From contig JAXHLT010000004.1 in assembly GCA_034521955.1 (NCBI GenBank), positions 62,001 through 126,000 on the forward strand: 64,000 bases of DNA, in the 5' to 3' direction. Of this stretch, positions 36,513-45,091 are shown one piece after another; within the stretch, counting starts at the first letter, position 1; every line of letters starts with the position of its first letter. This DNA is from M55B127 sp034521955. GTDB lineage: Bacteria > Bacillota > Halanaerobiia > Halanaerobiales > M55B127. The position numbers were made by a program, and so were the translations under genes. The notes under the pieces are model-generated. The model did no database searches, was not told where the DNA came from, and saw only the letters and a program-made list of their open reading frames with translations.

Positions 36513-36860
36513 TTAAAGTCCTTGAGCGATTAGGTTACCAAGAGTAAAAAATACTAATCCTAAAAATAAGTTAAAGAATAAAATCCTGGCTGCTTTGGTA
36601 TACAACCGATTAGAAAACTTATTAATCATCAGATAGTCAAAAAGTGAAAAAGAGATAAAAGATGATAAGATAATATTTTCAAAGAGAGATTGATTTGAAA
36701 ATAGGTTTGAATAATAAACTAAAATAAACCCTAAAATAAAAGTTCCTATTCCATTTAAAAGATGGTGATAGGTTCTTTTTTTATTTTTAATCAGTTTAGA
36801 CAGTATGTATCTTATTAAACCACCAATTAATCCACCTAGAATTATAAAGAAGTAATTCAT
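36513..36860 (-). CDS. FluC/CrcB-type fluoride channel, divergent
   Basis: 115 residues with four membrane helices. Although divergent, it keeps the FluC landmarks: GGLIGGLIRYIL (usual GxxGAxxRY), LLNGIGTFILG (usual VNxxGSFxxG, with the pore Asn) and SFISFSLF (usual SFTTFSTF, with the phenylalanines lining the pore). FluC dimers export fluoride. Many Firmicutes encode a heterodimeric pair; only one gene is here. No fluoride riboswitch was found upstream of its start on the minus strand. Confidence 0.7.
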   Translation of the reverse strand: MNYFFIILGGLIGGLIRYILSKLIKNKKRTYHHLLNGIGTFILGFILVYYSNLFSNQSLFENIILSSFISFSLFDYLMINKFSNRLYTKAARILFFNLFLGLVFFTLGNLIAQGL

Positions 36861-36969
36861 CTTGAAGCCTCCTTGAAATTAATTAACTCTCCAATACTTC
36901 TAATATATTATAATACCTTTGATTTACTTATGCAAATCTTCATCGAGTATGTTACGGCTTGATTGCCAT

Positions 36970-36998
36970 TGTTAACTAAATGTTAACGTCTTGTTAAA
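36970..36998 (+). promoter_or_regulatory. PhoP-box direct repeats upstream of pstS
   Basis: Three TGTTAAC/TGTTAAA repeats start at 36970, 36981 and 36992, an exact 11-bp period, so they lie on one face of the helix. This is the layout of Bacillus-type PhoP boxes (TTAACA-like repeats 11 bp apart). They end 15 bases before the -35 of the pst promoter, consistent with activation under phosphate limitation. Confidence 0.85.
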
Positions 36999-37013
36999 AC
37001 AGTCCAAACCCCA

Positions 37014-37042
37014 TTGACTTAAGCACTATATAGGATTATGAT
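37014..37042 (+). promoter_or_regulatory. Sigma-A promoter of pstS-pstC-pstA
   Basis: TTGACT (37014-37019), 17-bp spacer, TATGAT (37037-37042), immediately downstream of the PhoP-box array. Confidence 0.82.
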
Positions 37043-37096
37043 TAATTTGTAAGATAATAAAAGAAAAAAATATTTTAAATCTTGAGGAGGATTTTA

Positions 37097-38002
37097 ATGA
37101 AAAAAATTAGTGTTTTAATGTTGGTGGCTTTAATCGGACTTGTATCTTTTTCAATGGTAGGTTCTGCACAAGACTTAGAGGGATCAGTAAAAATTGATGG
37201 TTCAAGTACAGTTTATCCAGTAACTCAAGCAATGGCTGAAGAGTTTTCATATGTTAATTCTAAAGTTAGAGTTCCTGTAGGTATTTCCGGTACAGGTGGA
37301 GGAATGGAAAAATTTGCTATTGGTGAAACTGATATCAGTAATGCATCACGTGAAATAAAAGATTCTGAGGCAGCAAAGGCTAAAGAAAATGGTATAGAAT
37401 TCACAAAATTTACAGTAGCCTATGATGGAATAACAGTTGTAGTTAATCCAGAGAATGACTGGGCAAATGATATAACAGTTGAAGAACTACAGAAAATCTG
37501 GGAACCAGGTAGTTCTGTAGAAACCTGGAGTGATGTAAGACCAGAATGGCCAAATGAAGAAATAGAACTTTACGGCCCTGGTGCTGACTCAGGTACTTTT
37601 GATTACTTCACAGGTGCAATTGTAGGTAATGAAAGTGAAAGTAGAGCTGACTATACAGCTAGTGAAGATGATAATGTATTAGTACAGGGTGTATCCGGTA
37701 GTAAGTATGCTTTAGGATACTTCGGATATGCTTACTTTGAAGAAAACCAAAATAAGCTTAAAGCTCTAGCGATAAATGGTGTAAAACCAAATCCTGAAAA
37801 TATTGAAACTAATAAATACACACCACTATCTAGACCATTATTCATCTATGTAAACAATGCAAGTGTTAAAAGACCAGAAGTAGAAGCTTTCTTAAACTTC
37901 TATTTTGAAAATGCTAGAGAGTTAGTCCCAATGGTTGGATATGTTGCATTAACATCATATGAAGATCAATTAGATAAGGTTAAAGAATTAGCAAATAATT
38001 AA
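37097..38002 (+). CDS. pstS: PstS, periplasmic phosphate-binding protein
   Basis: 301 residues with a signal peptide ending MVGSAQ and PstS motifs that bind phosphate: IDGSSTVYPVTQAMAEEF, GISGTGGGMEKF, GETDISNASREIKD and GPGADSGTFDYF. There is no lipobox Cys, so the protein is free in the periplasm, as in diderms and unlike the lipoproteins of monoderm Firmicutes. ATG 37097 follows GAGGAGG; an in-frame TTG upstream would include the ribosome-binding site. Confidence 0.95.
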   Translation: MKKISVLMLVALIGLVSFSMVGSAQDLEGSVKIDGSSTVYPVTQAMAEEFSYVNSKVRVPVGISGTGGGMEKFAIGETDISNASREIKDSEAAKAKENGIEFTKFTVAYDGITVVVNPENDWANDITVEELQKIWEPGSSVETWSDVRPEWPNEEIELYGPGADSGTFDYFTGAIVGNESESRADYTASEDDNVLVQGVSGSKYALGYFGYAYFEENQNKLKALAINGVKPNPENIETNKYTPLSRPLFIYVNNASVKRPEVEAFLNFYFENARELVPMVGYVALTSYEDQLDKVKELANN

Positions 38003-38050
38003 AAAGAAATATACAGGCAAATAAATACCCCTAATATTTGTTTTATACCC

Positions 38051-38078
38051 GAGGAGCGCCTATTAATAGGCTCTCCTC
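38051..38078 (+). other. Stem-loop between pstS and pstC
   Basis: GAGGAG pairs with CTCCTC around an inner CCTATT/AATAGG helix, a strong 28-base hairpin in the pstS-pstC gap, with no U-run after it. It may partly stop or process the transcript so that PstS is made in excess over the channel proteins. Confidence 0.7.
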
Positions 38079-38119
38079 ACACCTGTTTATATAAATTCAA
38101 TAGAAAGGATGCTTAATAT

Positions 38120-39096
38120 ATGTCAGAGAAAAATATCCAAAAAAAGAAAAATCCTCCTTTATAGATAAATTAACAAATAAACTGTTTGATCCTAAGATTA
38201 GATATATGAGTTCTGGTAAAAATAGAAATAGATGGGTACAGTATATATTAATACTTGCAGCATTAATTACTATAATAACTACTTTTGGAATAGTATATAT
38301 ACTTGTAAGTGATTCAGTAATGTTTTTTAAAGAAATTTCAGTTACAGATTTCTTGTTTGGTAAAGTGTGGAATCCTTTAATTGAACCAAATAAATCATAT
38401 GGAGTTTTACCTTTAGTAATGGGTACATTATACATTACCTTTGGTGCTGCTATAATTGCTTTACCATTAGGATTAGGAAGTGCAATCTATTTAACTGAAT
38501 ATGCATCACCTAGGTTTAGAAAAATAGTTAAGCCTATATTAGAAATATTGGCTGGTGTCCCAACCGTAGTTTATGGATACTTTGCTTTAACATTTATTAC
38601 ACCGAATATAATAAAACCACTGTTTCCTCAAGCGGGCACATTTAATGCCTTAAGTGCTAGTATAGCAGTAGGTATTATGATTTTACCAATGGTTGTATCT
38701 TTAAGTGAAGATGCTTTAAGTGCAGTACCTTCTCAGATAAGAGAAGGGGCTTACGGACTAGGTTCAACCAGGTTTGAAGTTGCTACAAGAGTAATGCTGC
38801 CGGCCTCACTTTCCGGTATCTTATCTTCATTTATTCTGGCAATTTCAAGAGCAATTGGTGAAACAATGATCGTGGCTATTGCAGCAGGTATGCGACCACA
38901 ACTAACAAGTAGTTTTTTAAAGCCTATTCAAACTATGACAAGTTATATTGTACAGGTTAGCTTAGGTGATACACCGGTTGGATCCCTGGACTATTATACG
39001 ATCTTTGCAGTAGGTTTATTATTATTTTTAATAACACTATCTTTAAATTTAGTCAGTCACATTATACTTCGCAAGTACAGAGAGGTGTATGAATAA
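38120..39096 (+). pseudogene. pstC: PstC, phosphate permease subunit, frameshifted near the start
   Basis: The ATG at 38120 (after GAAAGGATG) gives MSEKNIQKKKNPPL and stops. With one extra A in the A-run near 38140 the frame continues as KEKSSFIDKLTNKLFDPKI into an intact PstC of about 325 residues with six membrane helices and the permease loop YGLGSTRFEVATRVMLPAS. The break is in a homopolymer, so sequencing error is likely. Translation from an internal ATG (38206) would still give most of the protein. It overlaps pstA by one base. Confidence 0.88.
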
Positions 39097-39947
39097 TGAA
39101 TAGGTTAAAAAGAAGAAAAATGTTGGATAAGATTTTTAAATATATATTTTTAGGATTTATCTTTTTGGGAATATTAGTTTTGTTTGTTTTATTATTTGAT
39201 GTCTTTAGAGATGGTTTTAAAATGATGGACTGGGAATTTTTCACAAGATTTGATTCAAGATTTCCTGAAAGAGCAGGAATTAAAGCCGGATTATTTGGAA
39301 CAATTTATGTAATAGGACTTATGATCCCGATTACTTTTGTGGTAGGGACAGCTACTGCAATTTACTTAGAAGAGTATGCACCTATAAACTGGCTAACAGA
39401 AACAATTAGATTAAATGTTGCAAATTTAGCAGGTGTGCCTTCAATAATATACGGTATGTTAGGATTAGGTATATTAGTTAGGACACTTGCCTTAGGTAGA
39501 AGTGTACTTGCTGGTGCATTAACCTTAAGTTTACTTGTTCTTCCAGTTGTTATAGTGTCCGCTCAGGAAGCTTTAAAAAGTGTCCCTTCTTCATTAAGAA
39601 GAGCATCTTATGCAATGGGAGCTAATCACTGGCAGACAGTTTCAAAGGTAGTATTACCAGCTGCTTTACCTTCTATAATTACAGGCTTTATTCTTGCAAT
39701 CTCAAGAGCAATCGGTGAAACAGCTCCTTTAATTATGATGGGAGCCTTAACATTTGTAATGTTTATACCACAGGGAATTATGGATAGTTTTACTGTTATG
39801 CCGATTCAGATCTTTAACTGGACTTCATTACCAAAAACAGAATATCACTATGTAGCAGCAGCAGGTAGTACAGTGTTGTTGATTATGCTCTTTATCTTAA
39901 ATGGAATAGCTACTTTTATTAGATATAAGTATGAAGTGAAATATTAA
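39096..39947 (+). CDS. pstA: PstA, phosphate permease subunit
   Basis: 283 residues with six membrane helices and the ABC permease EAA loop (AMGANHWQTVSKVVLPAALP). It pairs with PstC to form the phosphate channel. The upstream stop and this start overlap (TAATG). A terminator follows directly, so the ATPase PstB and PhoU, normally next, are not in this operon. Confidence 0.94.
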   Translation: MNRLKRRKMLDKIFKYIFLGFIFLGILVLFVLLFDVFRDGFKMMDWEFFTRFDSRFPERAGIKAGLFGTIYVIGLMIPITFVVGTATAIYLEEYAPINWLTETIRLNVANLAGVPSIIYGMLGLGILVRTLALGRSVLAGALTLSLLVLPVVIVSAQEALKSVPSSLRRASYAMGANHWQTVSKVVLPAALPSIITGFILAISRAIGETAPLIMMGALTFVMFIPQGIMDSFTVMPIQIFNWTSLPKTEYHYVAAAGSTVLLIMLFILNGIATFIRYKYEVKY

Positions 39948-39976
39948 AAGATATTATAATTAAATATAATCACTTT

Positions 39977-40000
39977 AAAGCCCTTAACCGGGCTTTTTTT
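39977..40000 (+). terminator. Intrinsic terminator after pstA
   Basis: AAAGCCC pairs with GGGCTTT around a 6-base loop, followed by TTTTTT. It separates pstSCA from the downstream exported-protein cassette. Confidence 0.9.
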
Positions 40001-40118
40001 ATTTGCCATAAATAATACACCAAAGGAAAAATTTGTAAAATAAAATATATTATGGTATAATATTCCATATAAAGAAATATATATAATTTATAATCAAATT
40101 TAACGGGAGGGAATATAT

Positions 40119-40610
40119 TTGTTTAAAAAATTAAAAATCTATTTGCTAGTATTCTTAATTTTATTTTTTCCAATTATCAATAATAATGTGAAAGCAAATT
40201 CTGCTTCACAGGATGTCATTATTTCGGTTAATGCTTTAAACGAGATTACTCTTTCAAAGTCAGAAGTTAGCCTTGCGGTTACATCACCTACTGAAAGTAG
40301 CGTAACCGAGGAAGTGAGTGATGCAAGCACTACAATGAGTTATTCGACAAATGAAAGTAATCAAAAAATTACTGCAGAACTAGATCGAGGTATGCCATTA
40401 GGTATTACTTTAATGGTTGAGGTAGCAAGTACTAGTGGTACTTCAGAAGGGCAAGTTGTTTTAGAGGAGTTTCCTGAGGATATCATAACTGGATTGAGTA
40501 ATATTTCTGAAAGTGGACAAACTGTTACATATACTGTTGCTGCTGATATGTTTGCAGAACCAACTCCTGGTGTTACTTATACTATAACTTATACAATAAC
40601 AAGTATGTAA
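40119..40610 (+). CDS. Exported beta-rich protein, candidate surface or pilus subunit
   Basis: 163 residues with a signal peptide (about 1-27, ending NVKANS) and a Ser/Thr-rich beta domain with no Cys or Lys clusters; the C-terminal strand alternates Thr/Tyr/Ile (TPGVTYTITYTIT). This resembles single-domain structural subunits carried by chaperone-type pathways, but I recognise no family. The start is TTG at 40119, after GGGAGGG. It is the first gene of a three-gene cassette with a chaperone-like and a barrel-like protein. Confidence 0.6.
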   Translation: MFKKLKIYLLVFLILFFPIINNNVKANSASQDVIISVNALNEITLSKSEVSLAVTSPTESSVTEEVSDASTTMSYSTNESNQKITAELDRGMPLGITLMVEVASTSGTSEGQVVLEEFPEDIITGLSNISESGQTVTYTVAADMFAEPTPGVTYTITYTITSM

Positions 40611-40633
40611 AAAATATTTTGCGGAGGATAAAT

Positions 40634-41449
40634 ATGTTAAAAAAAATTACTATAATAACTCTTTTAGTATTAATTGTTTGTAGTGTGAATCTTAAAGCTC
40701 AGATAATAATAAAATCAAAATTAGCTCAAGATTATCAGTTACAAGAGGGTGTTACTAGAGAAGGAAAAATTGTTATTAAAAATACATCAAAACAAAAAAC
40801 AGTTGTTAAGTTATATAAAAGGGACTATAGTTTTAATGCTAATGGGAATAATTATTATAGAAAACCCGGTTCAAATCAAAGATCAAATGCAGAATGGATC
40901 TTTTTGGATAAAAATATGATTACACTATTACCTTTTGAAGAAAAGACAGTAAATTATTTAATTAAAGTTCCTGACAAAAAGAAATATTTTGGTACATATT
41001 GGAGCATGATTATGGTAGAAAAAGATAGAATAAGCTCTGTTGCTGATAAGAATAATTTAGACCAAAGTATTGGTTTTAAACAAAGTATCAGATATGGGAT
41101 ACAGATCATAACTAACTTTTCTACAAATAAAAAACTTAATTTAGAATATAAAAATGTTAAAATCAAAAAACAGGATAGTAATACATATAATTTTGAATTA
41201 GCAGTTTTAAATAAGGATAATTATTTATTAGATAGTAATACTAGACTAATTTTAATTAATAGAAATAATGGGAATGTCATAAATGAATTTGTTTCCCCAA
41301 AAAGAAAGCTTTATCCTAATACTTCTATCAAAGTAAGAAAAGATTTTAATTTAAAGGATAATATATCTTATAAAATTGTAGCTATAACTGGAAACAACAA
41401 TTCAGGATATCATGGTAGAGAATATATAGTAGAGGTGGATAGAAATTAA
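40634..41449 (+). CDS. Periplasmic chaperone-like immunoglobulin-fold protein
   Basis: About 271 residues: signal peptide (about 1-22, ending NLKAQ) followed by a domain resembling the first domain of fimbrial chaperones and DUF916-type proteins: EGVTREGKIVIKNTSKQKTV, LLPFEEKTVNYLIKVP and KKYFGTYWSMIMVEKD. A second domain (about 160-265) is also strand-rich. No C-terminal membrane anchor is seen, unlike WxL-associated DUF916 proteins. The ATG at 40634 has GGAGG. The end overlaps the next gene. Confidence 0.62.
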   Translation: MLKKITIITLLVLIVCSVNLKAQIIIKSKLAQDYQLQEGVTREGKIVIKNTSKQKTVVKLYKRDYSFNANGNNYYRKPGSNQRSNAEWIFLDKNMITLLPFEEKTVNYLIKVPDKKKYFGTYWSMIMVEKDRISSVADKNNLDQSIGFKQSIRYGIQIITNFSTNKKLNLEYKNVKIKKQDSNTYNFELAVLNKDNYLLDSNTRLILINRNNGNVINEFVSPKRKLYPNTSIKVRKDFNLKDNISYKIVAITGNNNSGYHGREYIVEVDRN

Positions 41450-43739
41450 AAAACTAATCTTAATTTTAATACTACTAATACTTATAATACCATTTCAAAC
41501 TGAAGCTCAAGTAAAGATGGAAATGGTTGATAGTTATGAATTTAAACCCGGTGAATTAAAAGATGTTAGAGTTAAGATAATTAACAATGGTAATAAAGAT
41601 TTAAGACTACAGTTCGAATATTTACTGCCGAAGGGATGGGAGATTATAATATCCCCCAAGATGATAAATTTATTAAACGGAGAAAGTAAATTTATAAATG
41701 TTTTTTTGAAAGCCCCTGCTGAGGTAACTGCAGGGGATTATTATTTGAAATTTATATTAAAAAACAAGGAAATAGAACATATCAAAAACTTTAAGTTGAA
41801 TGTAAAAAAAGTTAAAGATCTAAAAATTAATTTAGTTAAAAGGCCAAAATATATTAATGAAGAATTTAATTTGCAATTTTTTATTGAAAATAGAGGAAAC
41901 ACAAAAAGAAAGTTAAGCTTTAAAGGTAACAATATTAGTATTAAAAATGATGGATTAATATTAAATCCATTTGAAAAAAAGAAAGTACTTTTAAGGTGTA
42001 AATTAGACAGTATTTCAAAGAAACCTTATATTAGTATTTTCGCAGAAAGTAGAAACGGTAAAAAATATAGTATATATAATAGAAAGGCTACTTTGCTAAA
42101 CTACAGTGAAAACTCAAAAGATTTAAAATCTGTTTTAAAATTAAATTATTATTATGATAATAATAAAAAAGGAAATAAAGTTTGGAAACTAAAAACATAC
42201 TTTAATCAAGATAGTTATCTTACTTTACAAACTGATTCTTTTAGAATTCATTATAAAAGCAAAAATGGTTTATGGCAAATAGGGAGAAGATATTTTAACA
42301 GCTTTGTTCAACTTGGAAATCAAGGCATTAAGTCAAACCGATTGAAATTATCTTATCAAAATAATTTTAATAATAAGAATAAAAGAATCATATATACAAA
42401 TTTTAATAATGAAATAGCAATAGGAAACTATTATAAAGACAACAATAAATATTATTATCTAGAATTAAATGCAAGTAAGAATCATTTAAATCACTATTTT
42501 AAAGGGAGATGGGAAAAAAGAGATATTAGTTATAAAATAAAAAACTATAAAAAAACTGATAATATCTTATATAATATTGAAGTTAAAAAGAAATTAAAGA
42601 ATAAAGATATATTTAAAATGGGTTATTATTCAAAAGATAACCAACATAAGAAATATTTTCGATATATTAATGATATGATAAATAATAAGATGACATATGG
42701 TTATAGTTTAAAAACAACTGATCGTTATGAGAAAAAAAAGATTTCATATATTAATGAGTATAAAAGACAATATAGTAAATTAATCAAATTTGATTATGGA
42801 GTTAATAACTATTTTTATAAAAAAGATAAAAAATACTTAGCGTTCATGTTTAAAAACGATAGTTATATGATGAATTTAAAAATAAATGATTTTTTAGAAG
42901 ACAATAATATTAAATTTAAACTGAGTAAATTTATTAAATCAAATAAATTAACTTCTTCAGTAATCATAGATAATTATAATGGTTTAAGATTAGGATTGGA
43001 AAACAAGTTTAATCATAGAATTGACAGTCATAAAAAGTTAAGTTTTGAAGGATATTATTCATACAATTTTAAAAAACAGAAATTTTATAGTAAGATAAAC
43101 TTCGGTTTATCAATTCCTTTAAGATTTGTATATAAAGACAGGAAAGAGGATCTTATAACCCTAAAAGCAAGAGTTAAAGGTTATAATAAAGACTTGGCAG
43201 GTATTGTTTTTGATGTGAACGGCAAGAAAATTAAAACAGATAAAAAGGGTAATTTATCTTTAAAAACAACTATTAATCAAAAACTAAAAGTTAAAGTTGT
43301 TGATTTGGGAAAATTTAAGGGAAATTACTTTTTACAACCCCAAAGACAAATTTTAATAGACAACTATAAGGGAGAAAAAATAGAGTTTAAATTAGTTAAG
43401 TATACAAACTTGAAAGTAGGTTTTAAAAGAATTAAAACCGCTATAGATAAATATATTGAAAGTAAAGATAAGGAGTTAATTTATATAAGACTATATAATA
43501 AAGAAAACGAGTATATAAAAAAATATGAAGGTGAACAAGAAATTAATTTTAACAAAATAAAACCCGGTATTTATAAGTTAGCTATTGAAAATATATATTC
43601 TCCATTTGAGTACAGTAATAAGATAAGAGAAGTTAAGATAACGTCTTCTAATAATAAGATTGTTGTAAAGAAAAAGCGTAAAAACAGTAATGAATTTAAA
43701 AAAGAATCTAAAATAAAACGATTAAAAGCAAAAAATTAA
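41445..43739 (+). CDS. Large exported protein with Ig-like, barrel-like and carboxypeptidase-regulatory-like regions (candidate usher)
   Basis: About 764 residues. The frame is open upstream of the first ATG (41517) and encodes a clear signal peptide, KKLILILILLILIIPFQTEA, so translation most likely begins at ATT 41445, six bases after AGAGGTGG; no ATG, GTG or TTG is available in frame. Two Ig-like/NEW3-type domains (about 25-215) are followed by about 330 residues of short alternating strands rich in aromatic and Lys/Asn residues, ending FGLSIPLRF, like an outer-membrane barrel. Then comes a beta-sandwich with GIVFDVNGKKIKTDKKGNLS and a basic tail. This layout suggests an outer-membrane assembly or anchoring protein. 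Confidence 0.58.
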   Translation: MKKLILILILLILIIPFQTEAQVKMEMVDSYEFKPGELKDVRVKIINNGNKDLRLQFEYLLPKGWEIIISPKMINLLNGESKFINVFLKAPAEVTAGDYYLKFILKNKEIEHIKNFKLNVKKVKDLKINLVKRPKYINEEFNLQFFIENRGNTKRKLSFKGNNISIKNDGLILNPFEKKKVLLRCKLDSISKKPYISIFAESRNGKKYSIYNRKATLLNYSENSKDLKSVLKLNYYYDNNKKGNKVWKLKTYFNQDSYLTLQTDSFRIHYKSKNGLWQIGRRYFNSFVQLGNQGIKSNRLKLSYQNNFNNKNKRIIYTNFNNEIAIGNYYKDNNKYYYLELNASKNHLNHYFKGRWEKRDISYKIKNYKKTDNILYNIEVKKKLKNKDIFKMGYYSKDNQHKKYFRYINDMINNKMTYGYSLKTTDRYEKKKISYINEYKRQYSKLIKFDYGVNNYFYKKDKKYLAFMFKNDSYMMNLKINDFLEDNNIKFKLSKFIKSNKLTSSVIIDNYNGLRLGLENKFNHRIDSHKKLSFEGYYSYNFKKQKFYSKINFGLSIPLRFVYKDRKEDLITLKARVKGYNKDLAGIVFDVNGKKIKTDKKGNLSLKTTINQKLKVKVVDLGKFKGNYFLQPQRQILIDNYKGEKIEFKLVKYTNLKVGFKRIKTAIDKYIESKDKELIYIRLYNKENEYIKKYEGEQEINFNKIKPGIYKLAIENIYSPFEYSNKIREVKITSSNNKIVVKKKRKNSNEFKKESKIKRLKAKN

Positions 43740-43742
43740 TGA

Positions 43743-43797
43743 TTGTCAAAACATCCTCCTGATGCTATAATAGAAATACAAAAAAGAACATATGTTC
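43743..43797 (+). promoter_or_regulatory. Promoter and LexA-type box upstream of yolD
   Basis: TTGTCA (43743-43748), 17-bp spacer, TATAAT (43766-43771), then the perfect palindrome GAACATATGTTC (43786-43797) followed by G. This fits the Firmicute LexA box (CGAAC-N4-GTTCG) placed just after the start of transcription, where LexA would block it. Confidence 0.78.
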
Positions 43798-43816
43798 GCA
43801 AAAAGGAGGGAGAAGA

Positions 43817-44146
43817 TTGGATATTAAAGATCGCGGTAATATTAAATGGACATCTCTGATGTTAGTTGAACACAGAAAAAAATTAGAAAAATTAAAAGAA
43901 AGTGAAGGTGATAAAAAAAGACCGGAATTAGATCAACAGATTTATGAACAGTTTGACTATAAGTTGAAGTTAGCATTAAAACAAAAGATTAAAGTTAAAA
44001 TAACATATTATTATAATAAGGAATATAAAAATATTACAAGTTATATAAAAGACTTTAATAAACAAAGCAACTCATTAAAATTAACAGATAAAAAAATATC
44101 AGAAATATCTTTGAAAAATATTATTGATATCAATCTATTGAATTAA
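43817..44146 (+). CDS. YolD-like protein
   Basis: 109 residues of the YolD family: DRGNIKWTSLMLVEHRKKL at the N-terminus and a C-terminal SH3/Sm-like part (KVKITYYYNKEYKNITSYIK). YolD proteins are almost always paired with UmuC-type polymerases and are SOS-induced in Bacillus. TTG start at 43817 follows AAAGGAGGG. The LexA-type box upstream supports this. Here the polymerase lies 0.95 kb downstream with two unrelated genes between. Confidence 0.85.
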   Translation: MDIKDRGNIKWTSLMLVEHRKKLEKLKESEGDKKRPELDQQIYEQFDYKLKLALKQKIKVKITYYYNKEYKNITSYIKDFNKQSNSLKLTDKKISEISLKNIIDINLLN

Positions 44147-44200
44147 AAAGGAATTTTTAATTTTTTGGTCAATAAAAACTTAAATAATGTAAGGAAGGTG

Positions 44201-44764
44201 ATGCTCGTGAAAAAAAGAATAGCGGTTTTAGGTTTATTATTTATCTTATTAGCGGGTGTTTCATTAACAGCTAATACACAGGATATTAATTATCCTGAAG
44301 TGGATGGTGTGTTTAATTGTGATGAGTATGATGTTACTATGAAGGTAGAAGACCTTGAGATGGAAATTGGTTGGTTGACCAGAGATGGTAATTTAATGTT
44401 TGCAGTAAAGTCTGTTGGTAAAGGCTGGGTTGCTGTCGGTTTTGATCCAACAACCATGATGAGAAATGCAAATATAATTATCGGTGATGTAACAGAAGAT
44501 GGTACTGTAAATATAGAAGATCATTTTGGTGTTTCTAACACAGGTCACAGAGCAGATGATGAAAACAATATACTACAGGCAGCCGGAACAGAAAATGAAG
44601 AAGGAACCGTCTTAGAGTTTGTCATTCCTTTAAATAGCGGTGATGATATGGATCGGGTTTTAGAGCTCGGTCAAGAATATAAAGTAATACTAGCCTATCA
44701 TATGAGTGATGATGGTTTTAAAATCAGGCATAGTAACCGCACTTCAGTAAATATTACTTTTTAA
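44201..44764 (+). CDS. Exported DOMON-domain protein
   Basis: About 187 residues with a signal peptide (ending near LTANTQ) and one DOMON-like beta-sandwich: EVDGVFNCDEYDVTMKVED, GNLMFAVKSVGKGWVAVGFD and PTTMMRNANIIIGDV, later GHRADDEN and a C-terminal RHSNRTSVNITF. DOMON domains bind haem or sugars; a Met in TTMM is a possible haem ligand. AAGGAAGG serves either ATG 44201 or GTG 44207. It is coupled to a small membrane protein and may form a small electron-transfer unit. Confidence 0.72.
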   Translation: MLVKKRIAVLGLLFILLAGVSLTANTQDINYPEVDGVFNCDEYDVTMKVEDLEMEIGWLTRDGNLMFAVKSVGKGWVAVGFDPTTMMRNANIIIGDVTEDGTVNIEDHFGVSNTGHRADDENNILQAAGTENEEGTVLEFVIPLNSGDDMDRVLELGQEYKVILAYHMSDDGFKIRHSNRTSVNITF

Positions 44765-44776
44765 AGGAGGAAAAAT

Positions 44777-45004
44777 ATGCTTTGGTTAAACAACCTTGCC
44801 TATACCTATTTTGGTAATTATCCTCTTATAGTATATATTGGGATTACCACATATTTACTGCTTTTAGTTACTGCTTTGATACCGCGAATGAACAGGTGGG
44901 GTTGGACAAAAATCCCTATAAAATACCATATTAGACTTGCCTATGTAACCGCTGTATTGGCAACAATACACGGACTTATGGCGATAGCCGGCTATATTGG
45001 TTAG
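44777..45004 (+). CDS. Small two-helix membrane protein beside DOMON gene
   Basis: 75 residues with two membrane helices (about 15-35 and 50-73) joined by a basic loop (RMNRWGWTKIPIKYHIRL). His residues at the start of helix 2 (KYH) and within it (ATIHGLM) could bind haem, as in cytochrome b561-like partners of DOMON proteins, but this is speculative. AAAGGAGG precedes the ATG. The stop lies just before the promoter of the polymerase gene. Confidence 0.6.
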   Translation: MLWLNNLAYTYFGNYPLIVYIGITTYLLLLVTALIPRMNRWGWTKIPIKYHIRLAYVTAVLATIHGLMAIAGYIG

Positions 45005-45019
45005 CCGGTAATTTTTTTA

Positions 45020-45080
45020 TTGATATACGAACATATGTATGTTAATATTAATTTAATTAACATAATAAAACATATGTTCG
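45020..45080 (+). promoter_or_regulatory. Promoter with two CATATG dyads upstream of the umuC-like gene
   Basis: TTGATA (45020-45025), 17-bp spacer, TAATAT (45043-45048). One LexA-like box, CGAACATATGTATG, fills the spacer (45028-45041). A second, AACATATGTTCG (45069-45080), lies just before the ribosome-binding site. Two operators on one SOS polymerase gene suggest tight repression. Confidence 0.72.
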
Positions 45081-45091
45081 AGGTGATTAGT

